DNA from: JBBDYH01 sp040901795 | Lineage (GTDB): Bacteria > Planctomycetota > Planctomycetia > Pirellulales > JALHPA01 | Assembly (NCBI GenBank): GCA_040901795.1 | Contig: JBBDYH010000064.1 | Location: forward strand, 70,545 to 134,544 | Direction of reading: 5' to 3' | Length of the DNA stretch: 64,000 nt | Shown here: piece by piece, positions 44,105 through 51,342 of the stretch | How positions within the stretch are numbered: the first letter of the stretch is position 1 | Layout: every line of letters starts with the position of its first letter | Notes under the pieces: generated by a model | What the model was told of the DNA's origin: nothing | What the model saw: only the letters and a program-made list of their open reading frames with translations | The model's database searches: none | Translations under genes and position numbers: made by a program

Positions 44105-45436
44105 TCACGTCGCCGCCGCGGCGGCTTCGAGCGACTTTAATTCCAAAACCAGCGCACGCAGGAAAGGCTCGACATCCGTCACCAGGCCCACCGTCTGAAA
44201 CGAGCCGCGGTCGTTGAGTTTGATCACCGTCGAGGGGTTGATATCTACACAGACCACCTTCACCCACGCCGGCAGCAGGTTGCCCACCGCAATCGAATGC
44301 AGCGTGGTGGCGATCATTAGACAAAAGCTCACGTCGCGAATCGCGGCGCGCATCTGCCGCTGCGCAACGAGCACGTCGGTGGTCACGTCCGGCAATGGCC
44401 CGTCATCGCGAATGCTCCCGGCCAGCAAAAACTCGACGTCGTTCTTCACGCACTCGTACATGATCCCGCTGGTCAGTTCGCCGCGCTCGACCGACTGCTT
44501 GATTCCACCGGCGCGGCGGATGCGGTTGATCGCGCGCAAGTGATGCTCGTGCCCCGCCTCGGCCAGGTCGCCGCGGTCGAGATGTACGCCGAGGCTCGTG
44601 CCGAACAGCGATTGTTCGATGTCGTGCGTTGCCAGCGCATTGCCGGCGAAGAGCTTGCTGATGTAGCCGGACCGCAACATTTCGCAAACGTAGTCGCCGC
44701 TGCCGGTGTGAATGATCGCCGGGCCCCCGACTAACAGCGACTTGCCGCCGTTCTGCCGGATGCGGAAAAGTTCCTGCGCCACCTGGCGGATGGCAATGCC
44801 TTTCGGCTTCTCGGTCGAGACCGGGCTGTTCATGAACTCGAACGCCTGCCGCTCCATCTTCCGGTCTTCGGGGAAGACGCGCACTCCGGCGTGCCCCACC
44901 ACCAGCGGCATGCCGACTTCGACATCGGTCATGGCGATGCAGCGCGCTCGAGGCTCTGCCCGATCGACGACGATGCCGCAGTCCATTTCCTGGTCGTCCA
45001 CGCCAATCCACTCTCCGCCCCTGCGAATCTCGGTCCGCTGATTAGTCGTGCTGTAGAAACCCTCGGGGAATGCGCCGCCGATGTCGGCCTCGACGAGCAG
45101 ACAATCGTTCTGCGCGGTCGGCACAGCGCCATGGTCGGCGATCTGAGCCATGATCCCGCTCAACTCGGCTGCCGTACGAGCCCGGACTTCAACCAGGGCG
45201 TTGCTCACATCGTGCCGGCTCTGGCCGATTGTAATGTGTTTGATGGCGAACGCGCCGCCCCCTGCCGTGATCACGTCGAGGATCTTGGGCAGAATCAAGC
45301 TGTCGATGATGTGACCGCGGACCTCGATCTCTTCGACGAACTCGCCGGCCTCGCGCGGGCGGCCATCATGACCGGTCGCGCCGCGTTCAACGGTTGAGCG
45401 GGCCGTGTTTTTTACTCGCGCAGATTGGCCTTCCAT
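44105..45436 (-). CDS. TIGR00300/LOR-SDH-like protein, probable ornithine cyclodeaminase (AgrE C-domain type)
   Basis: ATG 45436 (MEGQSARVKN) follows GGAGG and gives 443 residues. The protein matches the LOR/SDH-type family: EEIEVRGHIIDSLILPKILDVI, GQSRHDVSNALVEV, the PTAQNDCLLVEADIGGAFPEGFYSTTN stretch, then a Rossmann-like region with SLLVGGPAIIHTGSGDYVCEM, GNALATHDIEQSLFGTSLG and GELTSGIMYECV. In AgrE this module turns ornithine into proline with NAD. It is 168 bases upstream of the dihydrolase-like gene, the two probably forming an arginine-to-proline route. Confidence 0.85.
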   Translation of the reverse strand: MEGQSARVKNTARSTVERGATGHDGRPREAGEFVEEIEVRGHIIDSLILPKILDVITAGGGAFAIKHITIGQSRHDVSNALVEVRARTAAELSGIMAQIADHGAVPTAQNDCLLVEADIGGAFPEGFYSTTNQRTEIRRGGEWIGVDDQEMDCGIVVDRAEPRARCIAMTDVEVGMPLVVGHAGVRVFPEDRKMERQAFEFMNSPVSTEKPKGIAIRQVAQELFRIRQNGGKSLLVGGPAIIHTGSGDYVCEMLRSGYISKLFAGNALATHDIEQSLFGTSLGVHLDRGDLAEAGHEHHLRAINRIRRAGGIKQSVERGELTSGIMYECVKNDVEFLLAGSIRDDGPLPDVTTDVLVAQRQMRAAIRDVSFCLMIATTLHSIAVGNLLPAWVKVVCVDINPSTVIKLNDRGSFQTVGLVTDVEPFLRALVLELKSLEAAAAAT

Positions 45437-45520
45437 TTGGCCTCCATCGGTGAGCCAGGGGGCGGGCGGTGTTGGATTGTCCAATTATCGACCCGCGACG
45501 AGAACACGGCAACGCCGAAC

Positions 45521-45604
45521 GTTGGAGTCCAAGCTTCAGCTTGCTGCGGTTGGAGTTCAAGCTTTAGCTTGCTGCGGTTGGAGTTCAAGCTTTAGCTTGC
45601 TGCG
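45521..45604 (+). repeat. Three tandem 28-bp repeats of REP-like family A
   Basis: Units at 45521-45548, 45549-45576 and 45577-45604 each read GTTGGAGTTCAAGCTTTAGC then TTGCTGCG, the first with two changes. There are no spacers, so it is not a CRISPR. It lies between divergent genes. Confidence 0.85.
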
Positions 45605-45718
45605 GCCACGCTAAAGCGGTGACCTCCCACCACTTGCCTTTCCAGCCTTTTCAACAAGTCGTATACTGAGGCTTTCCAAGCGGCACGCCTGCCGCCACGA
45701 CACTTTCTTTTGCAAACA

Positions 45719-47158
45719 ATGAGCCAACCATCTTCGCAGGACCCCTGGTCCTCGCTGGCCGACACGCTCGGCGTGCAACCCGCTCCACAGCCGGCGCCGA
45801 TTCCGCCTCCCCCCGTGCCCGAACCTCCGCCGCGGCCGGCTGCCAAAGCCGCGCCGGCGCCCAAGCCGCCCCCGACAACCAACTGGGGAGAAATCGCCGG
45901 CCAGTTAGGCGTCGAAGTGCCACCCGAGCCCGAGCCGCCGAAGCGCGCCGAACCGCCGACGCCGCCCACCCGACCACGGCCCGCCGAATCGCCTGTCCGC
46001 GGCGCTGCGGACGAGGACGCTGGCCGCGGGGCACGTCCCCGCCCCGAGCCGCGTGATGTTGATCAGGCTGGGCCCGCGCGCGGCGCCGAACGAGAGCGCG
46101 GTCAGGAGCGCGGGCGCGGGCGTGGTCGCGACCAGGGTCGCGGTCGCGGCGGACAGGGAGACCGAGGCCGGCGACCTGCCGAACGGGGCGAGCAAGGCCG
46201 CCCGAGCCGCGAGCCATCGCGCGGCGCACGTCCGTACCGCGAGGAGGGCCGCGGCGAGGCCCCGCGCCAAGATCGTCCCCAGCGCGATCGTGGTTACCGC
46301 GACGAGCGCCCCCCGCGCGATGTGCGCGAGCCAGCGGCGGACGACGAGCGAAAGTCAGAGCTGCCGGCCGAGGATCGAGAGCGCGCGTTTGCACCGCCCT
46401 CGTTTGAGCTGCAAGATTCCAGGCTGCAAGCCGAGGAAAGCCGCTTGGAGCTGGAACAAGAGTCCCCCGATGCCGATTTCGGCGACGAGCAAGACACCGT
46501 CCGCGAGGCAGGTGGAGCAGAAGGCGCTCCGGCATCGCGGCGGCGGCGACGGCGGCGCGGACGTCGCGGTGTGACGCGCGAAGACGCGTTTCTGGGCATC
46601 GAGCGGCTGGCGACGGACGACATTGTTGGTCACGAGGCTGTTGAACCGCGAGCGGAGTTGGACGATCGCGTAGAAGAGCGCGACGACTCCGCAATCGGCG
46701 AGGAGATTACCTCCATCGAAATCGGCGGCGACGAGGAGCTGAGGGATCGGGACGGGACCGACGAATCGGACGCACAGCGAAGGCGACCGCGGCGTCGGCG
46801 ACGCGGCCGCAGGACGAAGGAGCGTACCGGCGATTCGGTACGTAGTGATCCCCAGAGCGCCGAAGAAGTGCTGCCCGAGGGCGAACGGGACGAGATCGAC
46901 GATGACCTGGAAGAAGGTCGCACGGAGCGGCCGCAACGGTCCAGTCCTCGTGCCGAGAAGCATCCCGACGAGCAGGAAGACGACGAGGAAGACCTCGACG
47001 ACGGCGAGGAAGGCGCCCGACCGAACAAGAACCTGCACCGCGAGGTGACACCGTGGGCCGAAGCGATCGGCTACATGGTCAGCGCAAACATGGAAGCCCG
47101 CGCCCGCAGCCCCGGCGGCGGCCAGCGCGGACGTTGGGGGAAAGGCGATCGCCGCTGA
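45719..47158 (+). CDS. Long disordered Arg/Glu/Gly-rich protein with conserved C-terminal motif
   Basis: The 479-residue protein has a Pro-rich N-terminus (PPPPVPEPPPRPAAKAAP) containing two repeated short motifs, SSLADTLGV and GEIAGQLGV. A long RG/RD-rich stretch follows (about 100-230), then acidic regions and two all-basic blocks (SRRRRRRRGRRG, RRRPRRRRRGRRTKER). The last 50 residues are less biased (REVTPWAEAIGYMVSANMEARARSPGGG), probably a conserved motif. RGG-like and basic patches suggest RNA or ribosome binding; this is inference. The open frame is real given its position and bias in one frame only. Confidence 0.75.
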   Translation: MSQPSSQDPWSSLADTLGVQPAPQPAPIPPPPVPEPPPRPAAKAAPAPKPPPTTNWGEIAGQLGVEVPPEPEPPKRAEPPTPPTRPRPAESPVRGAADEDAGRGARPRPEPRDVDQAGPARGAERERGQERGRGRGRDQGRGRGGQGDRGRRPAERGEQGRPSREPSRGARPYREEGRGEAPRQDRPQRDRGYRDERPPRDVREPAADDERKSELPAEDRERAFAPPSFELQDSRLQAEESRLELEQESPDADFGDEQDTVREAGGAEGAPASRRRRRRRGRRGVTREDAFLGIERLATDDIVGHEAVEPRAELDDRVEERDDSAIGEEITSIEIGGDEELRDRDGTDESDAQRRRPRRRRRGRRTKERTGDSVRSDPQSAEEVLPEGERDEIDDDLEEGRTERPQRSSPRAEKHPDEQEDDEEDLDDGEEGARPNKNLHREVTPWAEAIGYMVSANMEARARSPGGGQRGRWGKGDRR

Positions 47159-47173
47159 GGGTTCAGGGTTCAG
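47158..47173 (+). repeat. Tandem heptamer TTCAGGG after the disordered-protein gene
   Basis: GGGTTCAGGGTTCAG directly follows the TGA stop; the same heptamer is seen at 13635, 43941 and 59008. Confidence 0.6.
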
Positions 47174-47264
47174 CGAGTGGCGCCGTTCAACCCCGCCGCG
47201 TGCCACTGCTCGCCGCGAGCAGTGCAACGCCGGCGTTTTGGTAACGATTTTGAAGGACACCACC

Positions 47265-48266
47265 ATGCGATTGCTGGCGTTGCTAACGCTTCTGGCAGTG
47301 CTGCCCGGCTGCGGTCAGGACGGCTCGGATCAGCGCGGCGTGCTCTTACTGCGGTACGCCGAAGGGAGCGAGAGCACCGAGCAGCGCGAACGCGGCTTCC
47401 TCGAGACGATGGCCAAGGAGTTTCCCGAGATCGCGGTCATCTCGCAGGAAGGATATGCCGGCGCGACGCAAAACTCGGCGCTCGGCAAGTCGCAAGGCCT
47501 CCTCAACAAGTACGGACCGCGGCTGGAGGGCGTCTTCGCCTGTAATGAATCGAGCGCCAGCGGAATGCTCCGCGCGCTCGATGAAGCGCGCCTGGCCACC
47601 AAGGTCCTGTTTGTCGGCTTTGACACCAGCTCCCGGATGATCACCGCGCTCGAAGATGGCCGAATGCACGGCCTCGTGCTGCAGGATCCGGTCCAGATGG
47701 GTTACCTGGCAGTGAAGACGATGGTCGATCATCTCGACGGCAAGCAGGTCGAGAAGCGAATCTCGACGGGCGAAGTGGTTGCCACGCCCGAGAACATGGA
47801 TGAGCCCAAGATCAAAGACCGCTTGAGCCCGGAGCAGCACACAGGGGATGACGTCAAACCGGACAACGCGAAATACCGTATCGCGGTGATTCCGAAGGGA
47901 ACAGCGCACGAGTTCTGGAAGTCGGTCCATGCCGGGGCGGCCAAAGCCGGCGCGGAATTGAACGTCGAGATCCTGTGGATAGGTCCCCTGTACGAGGACA
48001 ACAAGCAGGAGCAAATCAAAGTCGTTCTAGACTTTGTCACGGAAAAGGTCGATGGCATCTGCCTGGCCCCGCTCGACTCGCGGGCGCTTGTCGAGAGCGT
48101 GCGCTATGCCAAAGAGCAGGGAATTCCCACCGTGGTCTTCGACAGCGGCTTGGCTGACGAAAGCAACATCGTCAGCTACGTGGCCACCGACAACTATAAC
48201 GGCGGCCGGCTGGCCGCGCGGCGCTTGGGGCAGCTTGTCGAGGAGCAGCGGAAGCGAGGGGATTGA
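47265..48266 (+). CDS. Sugar-binding lipoprotein of an ABC transporter, apparently circularly permuted
   Basis: ATG 47265 follows GAAGGA; the signal ends AVLPGC (lipid cysteine C16). Residues 24-190 match the second lobe of RbsB-type periplasmic binding proteins (VLLLRYAEGSESTEQRERGF, GVFACNESSASGMLRAL, VLFVGFDTS, GLVLQDPVQMGYLAVKTM). Residues 203-333 match the first lobe (YRIAVIPKGTAHEFWKSVHAG, VDGICLAPLDSRALVESV, IPTVVFDSG, YVATDNYNGGRLAARRLGQL). In RbsB the order is the reverse. The whole is one uninterrupted frame of normal total length, ending exactly at the inter-lobe crossover. The stop overlaps the permease start by 4 bases. Confidence 0.85.
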   Translation: MRLLALLTLLAVLPGCGQDGSDQRGVLLLRYAEGSESTEQRERGFLETMAKEFPEIAVISQEGYAGATQNSALGKSQGLLNKYGPRLEGVFACNESSASGMLRALDEARLATKVLFVGFDTSSRMITALEDGRMHGLVLQDPVQMGYLAVKTMVDHLDGKQVEKRISTGEVVATPENMDEPKIKDRLSPEQHTGDDVKPDNAKYRIAVIPKGTAHEFWKSVHAGAAKAGAELNVEILWIGPLYEDNKQEQIKVVLDFVTEKVDGICLAPLDSRALVESVRYAKEQGIPTVVFDSGLADESNIVSYVATDNYNGGRLAARRLGQLVEEQRKRGD

Positions 48267-49597
48267 TGCTCTCTCGCCGCGGCTCCCTGGCGTTGCTGAC
48301 CACGGCCCTCGGGCCTTTCGTGGCCCTGTTGATCATCATCGCGTTCTTCGCCATCGCCGATTGGGCCAGCGGCGGCGACACGTTCTTGACCGTGCAGAAC
48401 CTCCGCACCGTTTCCAGGCAAATGTGCGTGGTCGCGGTTGCGGCGCTGGGCATGACGGTCGTCGTGATCAGCGGCGGCATCGACCTGAGCGTCGGTTCGG
48501 CGATCGCGCTGGCCGCCACCGTCCTCGCCTGGGGCATTCACAACGACGCGGCGCTGTTGGTCACCACCGGCAGCAGTTTTCGCAGCGCTTCGATAAGGCT
48601 GGCCGACGCGCAGGCCCGCGCGCAGACAGCGCACAGCGATGACCAGCCGCATTGGCAAGCCGAAACCGCACATTGGCGCGACGTGCTCCGCGGCATTGTC
48701 GAGCGAAAGCTCGCCACCGCCGAAGCGGCCGCCGAGGCTGAAAGCGAGTCGGCAAGCGACGCCAGCGGCCAGCGCCGTCGACAAGCCGACGTTCGCCGCC
48801 TTCAGGAGAAGCTGATTCAATTGGCGAATACTGAGGCGGACATCGAAATCGACAACCAGTGGTTCTTGGGCGTTCATAACCATCGGGCCACGGCGCCGTT
48901 GGCGCTCTTGCTCTGCATGGCCACCGGGGTCGCGGCGGGATTGATAAACGGCGCACTTATCAGCACGCTCCGCGTCGTGCCGTTTATCGTCACGCTCGGC
49001 ACGATGACGGTCTTCCTCGGCTTGGGCAAGCTGATCCCCGAAGTGCCGATCCGACCCGAGATCGCCGAGATCCCCGGCTGGGTGGGGCGGCTCACCTGGC
49101 CTCAACCCGAGCCGGCGTGGATGCTGGTGGCCAGCGGCGTCTGGGTGGCGCTGGTGTTGTCGGCGACGCTTGCGCTGATGTTGCGGTTCACCGTGCTGGG
49201 CCGGCACATCTTTGCCATCGGCTCGAACGAAGCGGCCGCGCGTCTCTGCGGCATCAACGTGCGGCGCGTGAAGCTCACGGTCTACGCCCTGGCTGGTCTC
49301 TTCACGGGCATCGCCGGCATCTACAACTTTTCGGAGCTCAGCCAGGGGGACCCCACTTCCGGCACGGGTTTCGAGCTCCGCGTCATCGCCGCGGTCGTTA
49401 TCGGCGGCGCCAGCCTCAGTGGCGGACGCGGCTCGGTCCTCGGCGCGCTCACGGGCGCCGCCCTCATGGCCACCATCACCTCCGGCTGCACGCAGCTCGG
49501 ACTCCCCAACCCAATTCAGGACGTCATCGTCGGCCTGATCATCGTGGCAGCCGTCACCGTCGACCAACTCCGCCAGCGCAGGCTTAGAACGGCGTGA
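48263..49597 (+). CDS. Ribose/sugar-type ABC transporter permease with a large helical insert
   Basis: The 444-residue protein matches RbsC-type permeases: ALGMTVVVISGGIDLSVGSAIAL, FIVTLGTMTVFLGLGKLI, LGRHIFAIGSNEAAARLCGINV (the ATPase-contact EAA-like loop), TGTGFELRVIAAVVIGGASLSGG. RbsC is about 320 residues. The extra length is a charged Ala/Glu/Arg-rich, coiled-coil-like insert at about residues 102-208, in the loop between two membrane helices. No ATPase gene follows. It overlaps the binding-protein gene, so the two are co-translated. Confidence 0.9.
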   Translation: MMLSRRGSLALLTTALGPFVALLIIIAFFAIADWASGGDTFLTVQNLRTVSRQMCVVAVAALGMTVVVISGGIDLSVGSAIALAATVLAWGIHNDAALLVTTGSSFRSASIRLADAQARAQTAHSDDQPHWQAETAHWRDVLRGIVERKLATAEAAAEAESESASDASGQRRRQADVRRLQEKLIQLANTEADIEIDNQWFLGVHNHRATAPLALLLCMATGVAAGLINGALISTLRVVPFIVTLGTMTVFLGLGKLIPEVPIRPEIAEIPGWVGRLTWPQPEPAWMLVASGVWVALVLSATLALMLRFTVLGRHIFAIGSNEAAARLCGINVRRVKLTVYALAGLFTGIAGIYNFSELSQGDPTSGTGFELRVIAAVVIGGASLSGGRGSVLGALTGAALMATITSGCTQLGLPNPIQDVIVGLIIVAAVTVDQLRQRRLRTA

Positions 49598-49658
49598 AGA
49601 GCGGTTGGTTCGACACAAATTGTGGGCCTTGCCGAGTACGCCTGCTGTCGTCTTCGTC

Positions 49659-49775
49659 GGGCTGAATGCCCGATACTCGAAAGTCCAGGGCGAAGTCGCC
49701 GCTGCGGCGACGAAGCCCTGGGTTAACCGCCCTAATAGTCCATCCCAAGGCCCAAGGGGCCATCACTCGATATCG
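49659..49775. repeat. Dispersed repeat family C, copy 1
   Basis: Blocks GGGCTGAATGCCCG, ACTCGA, CCAGGGC...GCCCTGGGTTAAC and CAAGGCCCAAGGGGCC occur in the same order and spacing as at 53492-53599. Each block is itself partly palindromic. The 49598-49865 gap has no gene. Confidence 0.7.
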
Positions 49776-49865
49776 AGCCCTGCAGGTCCAGATGATGTAA
49801 AATAATGGTGGCGACGATCGGGATGGACGCTCGCCGGCCGACTGTATCATCTGAGCCCCAAAATC

Positions 49866-50153
49866 ATGACAATCTCCCAACTCACCACTCATCGCGAGCG
49901 TATCCTCGATGTTGCTCGCCGTCACGGCGCAACACGGGTGCGTGTATTCGGCTCTACCGTTCGAGGTGACGCCACGCCGGCCAGCGACGTTGATTTTCTG
50001 GTCGATCTCGAACCGGGCCGCAGCCTGATCGACCTCGGTGCATTGCTCATGGATTTGCAGGACCTGCTTGGTTGTCGCGTCGACATGACGACCGAGGAGG
50101 GCTTACACGCATACGTCCGGGACCGCGTCCTGCGCGAGGCGGTTGCCTTATGA
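49866..50153 (+). CDS. mntA: MNT-type nucleotidyltransferase antitoxin (MntA)
   Basis: The 95-residue protein has the minimal nucleotidyltransferase motif VFGSTVRGDATPASDVDFLVD (GS with the DxD pair) and ends VDMTTEEGLHAYVRDRVLREAV. MntA antitoxins neutralise partner HEPN toxins by AMPylating a tyrosine. The stop overlaps the start of the HEPN gene (ATGA), a typical MNT-HEPN pair. Confidence 0.92.
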   Translation: MTISQLTTHRERILDVARRHGATRVRVFGSTVRGDATPASDVDFLVDLEPGRSLIDLGALLMDLQDLLGCRVDMTTEEGLHAYVRDRVLREAVAL

Positions 50154-50479
50154 GCGACGACCGCTTGTTCTTGACCCACATTCAAGAGTGTCTCAAGCGG
50201 ATTGCCGCGTACACCGTCGGCGGCGAGACCGAGTTTCGTGCGTCCACACTTGTTCAAGACGCTGTATTGCGGAACTTACAAACCCTCGCCGAATCGACTC
50301 AACGTCTCTCCGACCCGTTCAAAGCCGCCCATTCCCATGTCGATTGGCGAGGGATTGCCGGCTTCCGAAACATACTGGTTCACGGCTACTTGGGTATCGA
50401 TATTGGTCGTGTATGGGCAATTATCGAGCGCGATGTGCCCGAGCTGCACGCAGTGGTTGACGCCGCGTTGGCAGAATAG
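50150..50479 (+). CDS. hepT: HEPN-domain RNase toxin (HepT)
   Basis: The 109-residue protein has the HEPN active motif RNILVHGY (R-x4-H, R73 and H78) with the tyrosine that MntA AMPylates. It opens MSDDRLFLTHIQECLKRIAAYT. HepT cleaves RNA when released. The start at 50150 overlaps the mntA stop. It belongs to a toxin-antitoxin pair in an accessory region. Confidence 0.92.
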   Translation: MSDDRLFLTHIQECLKRIAAYTVGGETEFRASTLVQDAVLRNLQTLAESTQRLSDPFKAAHSHVDWRGIAGFRNILVHGYLGIDIGRVWAIIERDVPELHAVVDAALAE

Positions 50480-50539
50480 CCAAAGCAGCAGTCAATAAAA
50501 GACTCATGGGGGACACTTATCGGTGTCATCTTTGACTTC

Positions 50540-50799
50540 GGGGGCACGATTCCATGACTTATATCTCCATCTGCTCCGGTCCGGGTGGTCATCGGGCGAC
50601 CCCATCAGGAACTCGCCGGCCGGGACAAGGACGGACCGAACGCAGGTGGCCAGATGTACGATCTGCTTCGGTAACCCGCTAGCGGTATCCGCACCGTGCC
50701 CCTTAACCTCGGCGAAACCAGGCGGCTCCGCTGCATAAACTGCGACCCGATCGCCACCGAGAATGATACCAAAACCAGAACCGCGAGCACTCGTTTCAT
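50540..50799 (-). pseudogene. Frameshifted start of a formylglycine-generating-enzyme-like (SUMF1) protein
   Basis: From ATG 50799 a signal-like MKRVLAVLVLVSF begins; the frame then shifts to AAEPPGFAEVKGHG... and VLVPAGEFLMGSPDDHPDRSRW, the opening of an FGE-sulfatase (SUMF1-like) domain. It breaks off after about 20 more residues, so the catalytic part is missing. Confidence 0.6.
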
Positions 50800-50916
50800 T
50801 TGTATCTCCGCGGCACACAACCAAGCTCCATTGTTCGCGCTCGAGTGAGCGGCTCGCCGGCCGGTAAACCGCTCCCAAGGGAAACGCCGAAACGGCCATT
50901 GGATTGGCGGTCAAAT

Positions 50917-51342
50917 TCAGCGCCTTGTTAAACGATTTTGTACGAACAACACTTCATCAAGATCCAACTCGATCGAAGTGCCTTGTGCCAGTGCAAACGT
51001 CGCAGGGAGTTCCGTGAGAATGTTGCCCCATACTTTCTTGGCATCGCGGTCAACAAACTCCACTTCGAGGTCTATGTTCCCGCTATCGATTCGGGGCATT
51101 GCCGCCTTACTCGTGGGGAAGAACGCCCGAACGGTGATTGTGTCGGCTTCCTTTATGTCAGAAACGGAGAGCTCAGGATATGAGGGGAATGTGTTGGGGT
51201 AAAAGCCTGCGCTCTTTGCATGTTGCCGACTGAAGATGTGGAATCCATCCCCGGTGATGTCGTCAAAGAACTCTTGGTGATCTTTCGCATCGAATACCAT
51301 GGCGACCGTGTGGGGATGGGTTTGATCGCTAGACGGTGGCAT
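50917..51342 (-). CDS. Hypothetical soluble protein, possibly a fragment
   Basis: A 141-residue frame from ATG 51342 overlaps the PEP-CTERM gene stop by 14 bases. It has no signal peptide; strands such as SDIKEADTITVRAFFPTS and IDLEVEFVDRDAKKVWG look folded. A shorter start at MVFDAKDHQEFF is also possible. No family recognised. Given the decayed surroundings it may be a remnant. Confidence 0.55.
   Translation of the reverse strand: MPPSSDQTHPHTVAMVFDAKDHQEFFDDITGDGFHIFSRQHAKSAGFYPNTFPSYPELSVSDIKEADTITVRAFFPTSKAAMPRIDSGNIDLEVEFVDRDAKKVWGNILTELPATFALAQGTSIELDLDEVLFVQNRLTRR

Noticed and set aside
45521..45604. CRISPR-like array
   Set aside because: The 28-bp units are directly adjacent with no spacers, and no cas genes are present.
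45651..47266. Long antisense frames over the disordered Arg/Glu-rich gene
   Set aside because: They mirror the low-complexity codons of that gene; the plus frame has a start, a stop and a conserved-looking end motif.
48194..49618. 474-residue open frame antisense to the ABC permease
   Set aside because: It is a His/Asp/Arg-rich shadow of the real permease, which has clear RbsC motifs on the other strand.
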